Source: Streptomyces albogriseolus (GTDB taxonomy: Bacteria; Actinomycetota; Actinomycetes; Streptomycetales; Streptomycetaceae). From it: DNA of 64,000 nt. The translations under genes were made by a program, and so were the position numbers. Below, one piece after another: positions 8,368-16,915 of the stretch (the first letter of the stretch is position 1; each line of letters opens with the position of its first letter). Under the pieces are notes generated by a model that had not been told where the DNA came from, searched no databases, and saw only the letters and a program-made list of their open reading frames with translations. The stretch covers positions 337,567 to 401,566 of the forward strand of contig BMVA01000006.1 of assembly GCA_014650475.1 (NCBI GenBank), in the 5' to 3' direction.

Positions 8368-8493
8368 GAGCTTCACTTCATACCACCAGCGCGGCCCGGT
8401 CGGCAGTTGCGGCACCAGCTCGGCCAGGGCGACGTCGACAGGGAACTCCACCCCGCCACCCTCAAACGCCGCCCGGGCCGCCCGCGCGCCGGA

Positions 8494-8837
8494 CTACTCC
8501 AGCAGGCCCAGCCGCGTGTCCGGCCGACACTTCGGCATGCCGGAACCTGCTGACGTATCGCGTCGCGTGCCTGCTCCCGCGTCGCTGGCATCTGGCGCTT
8601 ACCCGGGCCCCAGCAGTCCCCCGTGTGCACCGCCACCAGGCTGCTCCGGTCAAGGCCCCGCTCGATCAGCCACTCCGGGGGTGGCGGTCGCCGCTCCTCG
8701 GCCTGCCGTCGCTCGGCCTCGCGACGCTCCTCGTCCGCGATCCACCGGTCTAGCTGCCGAAGGCTCGCCCGCGCCTGCTGCTCGACCACGCGGCGCGTGA
8801 ACTGCAGCAGTTCCAGACGGGATGGAATATCGCTCAC
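8494..8837 (-). pseudogene. DUF6233-type protein with one frameshift
   Basis: From GTG at 8837: SDIPSRLELLQFTRRVVEQQ, a coiled-coil ERREAERRQAEERR segment, PPEWLIERGLDRSSLVAVHTG and DCWGPGKRQMPATREQARD. This is the layout of DUF6233 proteins (function unknown, frequent in Streptomyces). The expected ending A-C-P-K-C-R-P-D-T-R-L-G-L-L-E then TAG at 8494 is present, but one base short: TGCCGAAG stands where TGCCCGAAG is needed (near 8535). Without that base the frame runs on to 8373. Either a true mutation or a homopolymer error. The ligase start lies 43 bases downstream, so the two were probably co-transcribed. Confidence 0.65.
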
Positions 8838-8843
8838 ACGTTC

Positions 8844-8866
8844 GATTATAGAGGGGCGGTTCACAA
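8844..8866 (-). promoter_or_regulatory. Possible promoter for a leaderless transcript
   Basis: On the minus strand a perfect TATAAT lies about seven bases before the GTG of the DUF6233 gene, at the distance expected when transcription starts at the start codon. No ribosome-binding site is present, which fits leaderless translation. The -35 region is weak. Confidence 0.35.
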
Positions 8867-8969
8867 ACACCGAGGCCCCCACATCCAAGGAGGACGCTGT
8901 TGGCGGTCGCGAACAGCGTGTCCAGCTGGGGCTGCGGGGGCTCCGTGTAGTGAAGAAGGGTAGGTGCGG

Positions 8970-9986
8970 TCAGCTCCTGGTGTTGTCTTCTGTGTGGCTG
9001 TCGGTGCGGCTGCGGCGTGCCCCGGCGAGGGCGCCTCCGCCTGCCGCGATCAGAACGGCCGCGCCGGCGATCAGCCACAGCGAGGCGTCAGCACCGGTGT
9101 GGGCGAGGGAGCCCGTCGGCGTCTTCGGTGTGGAGTCGCCGACCGGGGTGGCGGCGATGGCGGAGGTGTCGGTTTCCGGTGTGTCGCTGTCCGATGCGGA
9201 CGGCGTGGCCCTGTCCGTACCGCTGTTCGGCTTGCCTGGGCTGGAGGGGGCGGCGGTGGGCGTGTGCGTGGGCTTGCCCGAGGGTTCGGGCTTCGGGTTG
9301 GTGGTGGTCTTGGCGTTGGTGACGGTCACGGTCACCGGGTCGCCGGGACCAGCGGTGAACGTCTTGGTGGGCTTGTACAGGTCGTAGCCGGCAGGGGCTT
9401 TGATCTCCTTGACCCAAAACTGGGCCTTCCGGCTCGACATGGGCAGCTCTCCGGAGGCCGTGCCCTTGGCTCCCGTGGTCAGGGTGAGCAGCGTCGAGCT
9501 GCCGGTGCCGATGTTCACGGTCGCTCCGGGCAGGAGCTTGCCGGTCTTGTCGTCCTTGGCCTGCAGGAGGACCTTGGCGGCCTTGAAGGGATCGGTGATC
9601 GTCAGCCGTGTGGTCGCGCCCGGGGTGACGATGACGTCCTGGTCGGCGACGACCTCGTGGAGCGGGCTGCCGGAGTCTGTCTCCTTGAGCCGGTAGACGC
9701 CGGGCGCGAGGTCGGAGAAGGTCAGCTTTCCCTGTGCGTCGGTCTTCCCGTGTCCGGCTTCCTGGCCGGCGGAGTCGAGCAGCAGGAACACGGCGCCGGG
9801 CAGGACGTCTCCGGCCGTGTCCTTGGTGGTGATCTCGAGGCTGCCCGCGTCCGGGGCCGGAGTCTCGGCGGCGGAGGCTGAGGGGGTCGGTTCGGTGGGC
9901 TCGGCGCTCGCGGCCGGTGCCCAGGTGAGGGTGCCGGCCGCGGCGACAGCGATGGCGGCGGCGGATCGGACGAGACGTGCGTGCAC
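8970..9986 (-). CDS. SpaA-type surface protein with a sortase signal
   Basis: A 338-residue secreted protein. Residues 1-29 are a signal peptide (RLVRSAAAIAVAAAGTLTWA, cut at ASA). Two Cna-B/SpaA-like beta domains follow: SLEITTKDTAGDVLPGAVF with LAPGVYRLKET, and LLQAKDDKTGKLLPGATV with KEIKAPAGYDLY. A Pro/Thr/Ser-rich stalk leads to LAHTG, a hydrophobic segment and an RRSRTD tail, the sorting signal used by actinobacterial class E sortases (LAxTG). The product should be displayed on the cell wall. The start is GTG with AAGGAG 11 bases upstream. It sits at the end of the minus-strand run; a role in cell contact during mating is only a guess. Confidence 0.85.
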   Translation of the reverse strand: MHARLVRSAAAIAVAAAGTLTWAPAASAEPTEPTPSASAAETPAPDAGSLEITTKDTAGDVLPGAVFLLLDSAGQEAGHGKTDAQGKLTFSDLAPGVYRLKETDSGSPLHEVVADQDVIVTPGATTRLTITDPFKAAKVLLQAKDDKTGKLLPGATVNIGTGSSTLLTLTTGAKGTASGELPMSSRKAQFWVKEIKAPAGYDLYKPTKTFTAGPGDPVTVTVTNAKTTTNPKPEPSGKPTHTPTAAPSSPGKPNSGTDRATPSASDSDTPETDTSAIAATPVGDSTPKTPTGSLAHTGADASLWLIAGAAVLIAAGGGALAGARRSRTDSHTEDNTRS

Positions 9987-10019
9987 GAGGAAGAGGACTC
10001 CTTGATCGGTCGGGGGAGG

Positions 10020-10820
10020 TTAGCGGGCGCGGCCGGCGGGGTGGGGTGCGGACGGCAGAGCGGGCGGCAGATGGCTGGGCTGCTGCGGGGCTGCAGCCGG
10101 TGCGACGTAGAGGTGACGACGGGTGTGGAAGGGGATCTGCTTCACGGCCCGGTGCAGCGGTTCGGTGGAGATCAGCGAGGCGGTGAAAGCCGCGGCGAGG
10201 GTGGTGGGCGCGCCGGCAGAGAACTGGGCCTGCCAGTGCGGCTCGCTCGGGTATCCGCCCCAGGCCCGCCAGGCCGGACCGTCGGACCCAGTGGTGGCGT
10301 ACCGGTGGCGCACACCGCCAAGGCCCTCTGGTGACAGAAAGGTCTGCGCACCGTCCGTTTTGACGCTGTGGCTCCAGCCGTGGGTGAGGAGCGGCGTGTA
10401 CACCTCGTGCGGGGCCGTCGGATCCTCGACCAGGTGATTCTTCTCGCTGTGGCGGTCTTCGAGATACAGGTCGAGCAGTTCGGTGTGGACGTCGCGCAGG
10501 AGTTCGGCGGGGGTGGTGGCGTCGAAGGTGATCTCCCAGGCCCGCGGGCCGAAGGGGGCACGGTCCATGCCGATGGTCCACGTGTCTGCGCCTCGCTCCT
10601 CGGGCTTGGGAGCGAAGCGGGTCCACAGCCGGGCGCAGGTGCTGATGGCGAACACCATCCCTTCGAGTCCCTGGTGAAGGTGCCATCCGTCGTCGAAGGG
10701 GAAGGCCCAGATCGTCTCCAGGTCTGCCTGGCCGGGACCGGCGAGGTGACGCGGGAGAACTCTCACGGTCTGGGCAGGGTCGAGATTGTTGAAGGGGTCG
10801 CGTGGTGGATCGGGCAACAC
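10020..10820 (-). CDS. DUF317-type protein
   Basis: A 266-residue protein with the DUF317 features RVLPRHLAGPG near the N-terminus, a W-x-F-x-F-D-D-G-W-H-L strand pair, PRAWEITFDATTPAELLRDV and, in the second repeat, EPHWQAQFSAGAPTTLAAAF. The frame is open further upstream, but that part is an arginine-rich shadow of the preceding gene. I chose GTG at 10820 because AGGAG lies nine bases before it and the preceding gene ends at 10868. The C-terminal tail is proline-rich. Confidence 0.8.
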   Translation of the reverse strand: MLPDPPRDPFNNLDPAQTVRVLPRHLAGPGQADLETIWAFPFDDGWHLHQGLEGMVFAISTCARLWTRFAPKPEERGADTWTIGMDRAPFGPRAWEITFDATTPAELLRDVHTELLDLYLEDRHSEKNHLVEDPTAPHEVYTPLLTHGWSHSVKTDGAQTFLSPEGLGGVRHRYATTGSDGPAWRAWGGYPSEPHWQAQFSAGAPTTLAAAFTASLISTEPLHRAVKQIPFHTRRHLYVAPAAAPQQPSHLPPALPSAPHPAGRAR

Positions 10821-10867
10821 GAGGAGATGCTCCTGCTGAGTAGGTGGTGCGGGGATCGGGACGAGGC

Positions 10868-11410
10868 TCAGCGGGTGCGGGCCCCGGCGGGGGCGGTCGA
10901 CGGAGCTGGAGTGCTGCGCGGCGTGGGGCCGGCCGCACGCTTGGGCGCGGAGGCAGCCCAGGCGCCGGGGAACCATACGGCCGTGTACTGCTCGATGGCG
11001 TCGCGCAGCCCGGTGGTGACGGCTCCGTCCCACGGGGGGCGGCCGGGGCGGTGGTAGGTGCCGAAGGTGCCGTACTGCTTGGTGTTCGGAGGGGTGTTGG
11101 TGGCTTCGTCGCGGCGGTGGAAGGTTCCGTGGTCCACGAAGCTGAGTGCCACCGCGTCGATCTCCCCGCGTTCCGGGTGGACGACTGCGACACGCAGCCC
11201 GCCGTAGGTGTCCGCGTGGATGGTTCGGGTGAAGTCAATCCGCAAACGCAGCGGCGTGCCCGGCACGGGGGCGGCGTAGTAGGTGTTGCCCACGACGGCG
11301 TGCTCGTGGAAAGGAAGGCACAGCTCGGTGAAGAACTCGGGAGCCTGCAGGGACACGAGGGTCTCCGATCGGAGTTGAGTGGAGTCAGCGGCGTTGGCCG
11401 GGCAGGGCAT
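10868..11410 (-). CDS. Unknown protein between two DUF317 genes
   Basis: A 180-residue protein starting at ATG inside the end of the upstream DUF317 gene (26-base overlap). It has a beta-rich middle (RLRIDFTRTIHADTYGGLRV, AVALSFVDHGTFHRRDE) and a low-complexity Pro/Ala/Thr tail. I do not recognise the family. The overlap and order point to one operon with both DUF317 neighbours, so the three may work together. Confidence 0.65.
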   Translation of the reverse strand: MPCPANAADSTQLRSETLVSLQAPEFFTELCLPFHEHAVVGNTYYAAPVPGTPLRLRIDFTRTIHADTYGGLRVAVVHPERGEIDAVALSFVDHGTFHRRDEATNTPPNTKQYGTFGTYHRPGRPPWDGAVTTGLRDAIEQYTAVWFPGAWAASAPKRAAGPTPRSTPAPSTAPAGARTR

Positions 11411-12251
11411 GTCGGCTGGTGGTGCTCCAGCGCGGAACGCTGGCCGCGGGAAGCGCGGCCGGGCGGCGGGACGCTGCGGCCCGCCGGACGTCGAGCGGGG
11501 TGGGCGTCGGCGGAGAGGGCGGGTGGATCGGGGAAGTCTGGGCGTAGTCCTTGACGTAGCTGGAGGTGTCGTCCCGCCATCGAGGCAGGGGGGCGGGGTC
11601 GGCCACGGCCTCGGTCACAGCTCGCAGAAGGGCTGCGGGGGTGTCGGTGCTGGCCGTGGCGTACCAGTAGGGCCGGGCTGAGGAGGTACCGGCCCACAGG
11701 TGCCAGCGCGCGTCGCGGGTGTCCAGTTCGATCGCCGGGTCGAGGTCGCCGGTGGTGTATTCCAGCGTGGCGAGCCCGTCGGGTGCGGTGATGGCGAAGG
11801 TCCTCAGATGCGGTCGGTCGAAGCGCCAGCCTCGGTTGATGAGCGGGTCAACGACCTGGAACGGGTCACGGTCGGTGCTTCCGGCAAGCGGGCGGGCAAG
11901 GTAGCGGTCTGGGCCCTGCCGGTACGCCTCGGCGAGGGCGGTGGTGAAGGCGGTGACGAACTCCGTGGGCGCGCTGTCGTTGAAGCAGACGCCCCAGGCC
12001 GGTGGGCCGAAGGCGTCCTTGTAGGCGTTGATGCGCCACAGTCCGTCGTCGTCGCCTTCGGGGAGGTAGCCGAGGCGGGCCTTGCCGTCGGGGGCCGTGA
12101 GGTAGGCGTTGCCGAGGTGGTCGTGGTGCAGATCCCAGCCGAGGTCGCGCAGCGGGTCGAGGCCGGGGTCGCTGACCGCGGTGGAGCGGGCCAGGTGGCG
12201 TGGGGAGACGTAGACGTCGCCGTCGATGGTGTCGTGGTCGTCGTGGGGCAC
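11385..12251 (-). CDS. DUF317-type protein
   Basis: A 288-residue protein. Repeat 1: VYVSPRHLARS, YLTAPDGKARLGYLPEGDD, WRINAYKDAFGPPAWGVCF, and a TEFVTAFTTALAEAY helix. Repeat 2: PLINRGWRFDRPHLRTFAIT, APDGLATLEY, RWHLWAGTSSARPYWYATAS and TPAALLRAVTEAV. This is a clean two-repeat DUF317 protein. The tail is Pro/Arg-rich. It lies 27 bases after the HAD gene. Confidence 0.85.
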   Translation of the reverse strand: MPHDDHDTIDGDVYVSPRHLARSTAVSDPGLDPLRDLGWDLHHDHLGNAYLTAPDGKARLGYLPEGDDDGLWRINAYKDAFGPPAWGVCFNDSAPTEFVTAFTTALAEAYRQGPDRYLARPLAGSTDRDPFQVVDPLINRGWRFDRPHLRTFAITAPDGLATLEYTTGDLDPAIELDTRDARWHLWAGTSSARPYWYATASTDTPAALLRAVTEAVADPAPLPRWRDDTSSYVKDYAQTSPIHPPSPPTPTPLDVRRAAASRRPAALPAASVPRWSTTSRHALPGQRR

Positions 12252-12278
12252 TGAATCCTGGGGGGGGGAGGAAGCGGG

Positions 12279-12908
12279 TCAGTTCGGGGGCTGCAGGGCG
12301 GTTGCGAGGTCGGTGGGGTGGCCGGTGTAGTGCAGGGTGCGCAGGCCCAGGTGGCGGGCTGCGTGGCAGTTGTCGTCTCGGTCGTCCACGAAGAGGACGC
12401 GGTCGGGGTCGGCGGCGCCGGTGGCGTTCATCGCGTGCTGGTAGGCGGCCGGGTCGGGTTTGCAGACCTGGAGCCGGGCCGAGTAGAAGGCGTGGGTCAT
12501 CAGGCGGCGCCACGGGCGGCGGTCGAGGACATCGCTGAGGTGGCGGGGTGCGTTCGACAGCAAGACCAGCGGCAGCCCGGACTCGTAAGCCTGGTGGAGA
12601 ACATCGATGACGTGATCGTCGATGGACGTCCACATGTCGGTGTCGGCGTCGCGGAGTTCACGCAGCCTGCGGGCGCCGGGGTGGTGGTCGAGAACTTGGG
12701 CCCAGTACGCGAGGTCGCTGAGGTGGCCTGCGTCGTAGGCGGTGCGGGCGGTCCAGAAGGCGTGCTGGAAGGCGGGGAGGTCGTCCTCGGGCCACAGGGC
12801 GGTGCGGGCCAGGTGGAGCCACTGGTCGGTGGTGGGTTGCAGGCCGATGACGCCGTTGTAGTCGAGGATGACGGCGTCCAGGCCCGCGTGGGCAGTGGTG
12901 GGTGTCAA
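12279..12908 (-). CDS. HAD-superfamily hydrolase-like protein
   Basis: A 209-residue protein with the HAD layout: AVILDYNGVIG (motif I), LPLVLLSNAPRHL (motif II, Ser/Asn), a cap region before it, a Lys in LQVCKPDPAAYQHAM (motif III) and RVLFVDDRDDNCHAARHLGL (motif IV). Motif I reads D-Y-N-G, so the usual second Asp, the general acid of phosphatases, is Asn; the nucleophile is kept. Activity may therefore be altered or lost. It starts at TTG in a 4-base TTGA overlap with the MFS gene upstream, indicating translational coupling. Confidence 0.85.
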   Translation of the reverse strand: MTPTTAHAGLDAVILDYNGVIGLQPTTDQWLHLARTALWPEDDLPAFQHAFWTARTAYDAGHLSDLAYWAQVLDHHPGARRLRELRDADTDMWTSIDDHVIDVLHQAYESGLPLVLLSNAPRHLSDVLDRRPWRRLMTHAFYSARLQVCKPDPAAYQHAMNATGAADPDRVLFVDDRDDNCHAARHLGLRTLHYTGHPTDLATALQPPN

Positions 12909-14056
12909 GGGGTGGTGTTCTCCAGGGCGCGGTGGGCGAGGGCGGCGACGGCGGCTGCGAGGAGTGCGGGCAGCAGCAGGGCCGTGGGCAGGGTGGTGGC
13001 GCTGGCCAGGGCGCCGATGAGGGCCGGTCCGGCGAGGAGGCCGAGGTAGCCGGTGGCTGTGACCGTGGCCACGGCCTGGGCGCCTCCGGCGCCGGCCGCG
13101 GTGATGAGCGAGGGGACGGTGGTGGACAGGCCGAGTCCGAAGACCGCCCAGCCCGTCAGCGCCAGTGGGGTGCTGTTCCCGATGACGCCGAGGGTGAGTC
13201 CGGCCGTGGCGAGAAGGGCTCCGGCCCGTACGACTGTCGGTGCGCCGAAGGCAGCGGTGAGCCGGTCTCCGGTCAGCCGTCCGGCCGCCATGGCCGCGCT
13301 GTACAGTGCGAACGCGGTGGCGCTCGCGGCCGTCGGGGCGCCCAGGGTGTGCAGGTGCACGGCGGCCCAGTCAGCGGCGGCGCCCTCGCCCAGCAGGCTC
13401 GCTGCGGCCAGCGCGGCCAGAAGCCAGAGCTTTCCCGGCGACGAAAGCAGGGGCAGCTTCCCGGCGCCGGCGCGCATTGCGGGGCGGTCTGCGCCGCTCA
13501 GGCTTCGGGTGACCGGCACCGCTGCGACAGCGGCCCCGGCCATGAGGGCGCCTGTTGCGGTGAAGAGTGTGCTGTGCGGGGCCTGGGCGGTGAGGGCGGC
13601 CAGGGCGGCGCCGGCGAGGGCGCCGAGGGAGTAGGCGGCGTGAAGACCAGACATGATGGGCCGGCCGAAGGCGTTCTGGCAGCGGACGGCCGCAGTGTTG
13701 GCGGCTACATCGAGGACGCCGTGCGCGAGACCGAACGCGAGAGCCGCCGCCAGCAACGCGGACAGGCTCTCGCCTTGCCCCACCAGGACGAGGCACCCGG
13801 CCAGGGCGATGGACCCACTGGTGAGCTGGGCTGGTAGCCGCACCGGGCGGGCGTAGCGGCCTCCGAGCTGCAGTCCAGCGACCATGCCGACGGCGGCGGC
13901 CAGCAGGACCAGGGCCAGCCCTGCGGTGCCGAGGTGGGCAGCCTGCTGCACGGCGGGCATCCGGGCGCCCCACACCGCCATGATGGCCCCCAGGCCGAGG
14001 AAATAGCCGGTCAGCAATGCCCGGCTATGCCGGTCAGCCGCAGACACCGCGCTCAC
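12905..14056 (-). CDS. MFS transporter
   Basis: A 383-residue membrane protein with about 12 hydrophobic segments. The first helices read GYFLGLGAIMAVWGARMPAV, and the loop 2-3 motif is LGGRYARP. It resembles the small actinobacterial MFS group with two six-helix halves, annotated as sugar or drug exporters. Starts at GTG in a GTGA overlap with the ATP-grasp gene upstream. Placement directly after a peptide-bond-forming enzyme suggests it exports that product or gives self-protection. Confidence 0.85.
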   Translation of the reverse strand: MSAVSAADRHSRALLTGYFLGLGAIMAVWGARMPAVQQAAHLGTAGLALVLLAAAVGMVAGLQLGGRYARPVRLPAQLTSGSIALAGCLVLVGQGESLSALLAAALAFGLAHGVLDVAANTAAVRCQNAFGRPIMSGLHAAYSLGALAGAALAALTAQAPHSTLFTATGALMAGAAVAAVPVTRSLSGADRPAMRAGAGKLPLLSSPGKLWLLAALAAASLLGEGAAADWAAVHLHTLGAPTAASATAFALYSAAMAAGRLTGDRLTAAFGAPTVVRAGALLATAGLTLGVIGNSTPLALTGWAVFGLGLSTTVPSLITAAGAGGAQAVATVTATGYLGLLAGPALIGALASATTLPTALLLPALLAAAVAALAHRALENTTP

Positions 14057-15297
14057 GCCGCAGCGCTACGGGGGCCGGAGGTCCGGTCGAGGACCGCGGT
14101 GACGGCACAAGCAGCCTGGTCGGCGCGTGCACGCGCCTGCTGGCCGGTGGTGGCGGTGGTGATGAGGTAGCCGATCCGGCCGGTGTACAGGTTTCCTCCG
14201 TCGGCGGGGAGGAGGAGCTGGTCACCGGGGCGGCACTGGTAGTGCAGCCGGTCCAGCCACGTCGGGCGGGGCCCGTCGTAGGTGAGGTGGGTGAGGGTGC
14301 CGGAGGTGTCCGGATAGAGGAGCCGGATGGCGGCGGCCGAGGACCTGGTGGGCGTGAGGTCGGGGGTGCGGTCGCAGGCGATGTCGGCGGCGGCACGGAC
14401 CAGGTCGATGCCGGTGGCGAGACGCACGAGGTGGCCGATCATGTCTCCGGCCAGGCGAGCGTTGACCTCGATGAGGCGGGGCCTGCCGTCGACGAGGCGC
14501 ATCTCTATGTGGCTGACGCCGTCGGTGATGCCGAGGGCGTTGATCGCCGCCCGGGCGGCCGGCGCGACGGTCTCCCGGAGCGGGTCGTCGGCGTCCACAC
14601 TGTGGGCCAGCTGCTCGAAGTGCGGCGGAGGGCTGATGGTCTTGCGGTTGACCGCCACCACCGTGGTGGCGCTGCGGTAGGTGACACACTCCACGGAGAT
14701 CTCCGGCCCGTCGAGGAACTCCTCGACGAGGACGCTGGTGCTCTCGGTGCCCTGACCGGCCGTCCGTTCGGCCGCCCGGTAGGCGGCCGTGAGCTGGTCG
14801 CGGTCATCGACGCGGAGCACGCCGATGGCACCCGCGTGTGAGGCAGGCTTCAGCACCACGGGATAGCCGATCCGGTCGGCGGCGGCTTCGGCCTCCTGCC
14901 GGGTACGCACGCTCACCGAAGCGGCCGAGGGCACGCCGTGGCGGGCGAACAGCGACCGAGCGGTGGCCTTGTTGCGGCACCCCTGCATCACTTCGGGCGC
15001 GGTGGTGGACAAGCCGAGCTGGCGGGCGAGTCGGGCGGTCGGGACCACACTCCACTCGTCCCAGGTCATGACACCGGCGAGGTCGTGGCGTGCGGCCAGG
15101 GCCCGGCCCCCCGCCAACAGCGCGGCAGGATCGCTGAGGTCCACGACGGCGTGATCGGTGATGTGCGGCTTCTCCCACGAGGGTTCGGTACCGGTGAGCA
15201 GCACGACTCTGTAGGCGTCGGCGACCTGCTCAAGGCAGTAGCCGCGGTAGTTCTCATCTCCGGGAGCGACGACAAGTACAACAGGGCGAGCGGGCAA
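14053..15297 (-). CDS. ATP-grasp enzyme, L-amino-acid ligase-like
   Basis: A 414-residue protein from TTG at 15297, with GGAG at ribosome-binding distance; the longer open frame upstream is a shadow. Residues 1-95 form a Rossmann-like pre-domain (VVLVVAPGDENYRGYCLEQV). The ATP-grasp core follows: KATARSLFARHGVPSA, GYPVVLKPASHAGAIGV, SVLVEEFLDGPEISVE, and the Mg-binding IEMRLVDGRPRLIEVNARLAGD. A C-terminal region like that of BacD-type ligases ends it. Such enzymes join two amino acids or an amino acid and another acid with ATP. With two MFS genes nearby, a small peptide product is likely, but the substrates are unknown. Confidence 0.8.
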   Translation of the reverse strand: MPARPVVLVVAPGDENYRGYCLEQVADAYRVVLLTGTEPSWEKPHITDHAVVDLSDPAALLAGGRALAARHDLAGVMTWDEWSVVPTARLARQLGLSTTAPEVMQGCRNKATARSLFARHGVPSAASVSVRTRQEAEAAADRIGYPVVLKPASHAGAIGVLRVDDRDQLTAAYRAAERTAGQGTESTSVLVEEFLDGPEISVECVTYRSATTVVAVNRKTISPPPHFEQLAHSVDADDPLRETVAPAARAAINALGITDGVSHIEMRLVDGRPRLIEVNARLAGDMIGHLVRLATGIDLVRAAADIACDRTPDLTPTRSSAAAIRLLYPDTSGTLTHLTYDGPRPTWLDRLHYQCRPGDQLLLPADGGNLYTGRIGYLITTATTGQQARARADQAACAVTAVLDRTSGPRSAAA

Positions 15298-15347
15298 GAG
15301 GGAATTCTCCGTATCAAGGGACGGCAGGGCAGGGAAAAGGGGGTGTC

Positions 15348-15650
15348 TCAGGCGGCGCGGCGCCGGCGCAGCTCGAACGCGTGGGACCAGTGGGGGTGGT
15401 CGTCGATGAGGCGACGGGCGTAGAGAGCGGTGAAGTTGTTGTTCAGCCCGGCGACGCCGTACGGGAGTTGGCGTCGCAGGTCTTCGAAGAGGTCCTTGAG
15501 GCTGATCCGGGTGGCGCCGGCGGCCAGGCGGCGGGCGGCCATGCGTTCGAGGGATCGGTACACGTGCGGGTTGCGGGCGTCGAAGGCGTGGAACTGCTCG
15601 GTGATGGTGCGGCCGGTCGCTCGGTGCGACCCGAGGGCGGCGATGGTCAT
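15348..15650 (-). CDS. Small phage-type protein of unknown function
   Basis: A 100-residue protein starting at ATG with GAGGA just upstream. The pattern FHAFDARNPHVYRSLERMA, RISLKDLFEDLRRQ, and GLNNNFTALYARRLIDDHPH matches a small family seen in phages and mobile elements (F-H-x-x-N-P-H-V-Y ... N-N-x-x-x-x-Y-A-R); its function is not established. It lies between an MFS gene and the ATP-grasp gene in one run, an odd place for a phage-type protein. Confidence 0.7.
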   Translation of the reverse strand: MTIAALGSHRATGRTITEQFHAFDARNPHVYRSLERMAARRLAAGATRISLKDLFEDLRRQLPYGVAGLNNNFTALYARRLIDDHPHWSHAFELRRRRAA

Positions 15651-15679
15651 AGGGGTCCTCCACGGGCGGGACAGCCGGG

Positions 15680-16915
15680 TCAGGCGCGCAGGGCAGGGTC
15701 GGTGCGCAGGCGGGCGAAGGCGCAGAACAGGCCGAGGGTTTGCAGAGCGGCACAGGCGGTGATGACGTGGCCCAGCGCGTCGGGCGGGGTGAGCGCGGTG
15801 AGCACGCCGGCGAGGGGGAAGGGCAGCAGGAGGATGAGGATGGTGGCCGACAGGGTGCTGCCGAATGCCTCCGGGGGGATCAGGCGGGAGCGCAGGGTGC
15901 GCAGGACGACCGCCAAGCCGCCATCGGCTGCCATCAGGACCGCGACCATGACCAGGTAGGACAGGTAGTCGGGGGCCAGGGCGGCTGCGAGACAGGCGAG
16001 CGAAGCGATGACGGAGCAGGCGACTCCCACCGGCCACAGGCCCAGGCGGTCCAACGCGAACCGACAGACGGTGACGGCCACCAAAGTGGCCGCCGCTGCG
16101 GCGGACCACACCAGGCCGACGGCCGTGGTGGACTGCCCGAAGTGCTGGACGACGATCACCGGACCGGCTGCCTGGAGAAGGCCGATAGACAGGTTGGACA
16201 GGGTCAGCCCGGCCACCAACCAGCCGAGCGCGGGGAGCGCGCGGATGGTGCGCCACCCGGTGACGAGCCCGGCGCCGGGCCGCCCCTTCGGCGCGCGGGC
16301 CGGGGCCACGGGTGAGGGCGGTGTGCGCAGGGCGAGCAGCGCGGCAAGCAGCGAGAGCACGGTGACCACCGCGAGCATCGACGGCGGCCCGGCGAGCAGC
16401 AGCACGCCGGCGAGCGCCGGTCCGGCCAAGGTCGCCGTCTGGTCGATGCCGAGCAGGGCAGCCTGGACACGGTGAGCCCGAGGTCCCGCTCGGCGGCCGG
16501 CGGCGGCACCTGCAGTCTCGACGGCGATGTAGCTAAACTCAGTGAGCACACCGGTCGCCGCCGCCAGCACCATCACCGTCACGCTCGCCGCAGCACCGGA
16601 CGGGTAGAGGTACAGCAGGACAGCGCCGGCGGCGAGAGCCAGCGCCCGTCCCAGGGAGGCGAGGTGGAAGACCACCGAGGCGCCGCGTCGGTCGACGATC
16701 GACCCGGCCCACCCGAACGCTGCCAGGCGCGGGATCCACTCCAGGGCGAAGGCGGCCCCTGTCAGTACGGCGGATCCAGTCGTGGTCAGAACGAGCAACG
16801 GGATGCCGTAGGTGGACATCGCGAATGCCAACGCGTCCGCCGTGCGCGGCAGGTAAATGCTGCTCATCAGCCCGGCCGTGTGGCGTGCGTGCCGGGGTGT
16901 GACCGCTGCGCTCAC
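15680..16915 (-). CDS. MFS transporter, second copy
   Basis: A 411-residue protein starting at GTG in a GTGA overlap with the HTH gene upstream. It has about 12 hydrophobic segments: STYGIPLLVLTTTGSAVLTG, FGWAGSIVDRRGASVV (loop 2-3 motif G-x-x-x-D-R-x-G), and LPFPLAGVLTALTP late in the chain. It resembles the enterobactin-exporter/macrolide-efflux MFS branch (MFS_3-like). It is not closely similar to the MFS protein at 12905, so the block encodes two different exporters. Confidence 0.85.
   Translation of the reverse strand: MSAAVTPRHARHTAGLMSSIYLPRTADALAFAMSTYGIPLLVLTTTGSAVLTGAAFALEWIPRLAAFGWAGSIVDRRGASVVFHLASLGRALALAAGAVLLYLYPSGAAASVTVMVLAAATGVLTEFSYIAVETAGAAAGRRAGPRAHRVQAALLGIDQTATLAGPALAGVLLLAGPPSMLAVVTVLSLLAALLALRTPPSPVAPARAPKGRPGAGLVTGWRTIRALPALGWLVAGLTLSNLSIGLLQAAGPVIVVQHFGQSTTAVGLVWSAAAAATLVAVTVCRFALDRLGLWPVGVACSVIASLACLAAALAPDYLSYLVMVAVLMAADGGLAVVLRTLRSRLIPPEAFGSTLSATILILLLPFPLAGVLTALTPPDALGHVITACAALQTLGLFCAFARLRTDPALRA

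Larger units (their letters stand above)
5987..8451 (-). pseudogene. ATP-dependent DNA ligase, split by a cassette and frameshifted
   Basis: The N-terminus is at 8451 (GTG): a stretch beginning EFPVDVALAELVPQLPTGP and running into WWYEVKLDG. It stops inside the nucleotidyl-transferase motif K-x-D-G-H-R. After the insertion (6774-8362) the gene resumes with HRTVLWRLPETVRLQARSG, DLAVAGMALPPGVVLDGEAV, then LLIVWDVL, GVVAKSG (motif IV-like), WKKVRHAETIDAEVVGF (motif V) and VEVLAGTTRHAVVTVTRVR, ending at 5987. This order matches the small ATP-dependent ligases common in Streptomyces. Two further single-base frameshifts lie between LDGEAV and LLIVWD (about 6615 and 6545). The insertion separates the active-site lysine from the rest, so no ligase can be made. 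Confidence 0.85.

Noticed and set aside
9088-11697. Very long minus-strand open frame (869 residues)
   Set aside because: Composition is Arg/Pro/Ser-rich with no motifs, and it lies across three real genes in another frame. It is a high-GC shadow.
15298-15753. N-terminal extension of the ATP-grasp gene
   Set aside because: Arg/Pro-rich, overlaps the small phage-type gene in another frame, and a TTG with a ribosome-binding site starts the conserved part at 15297.
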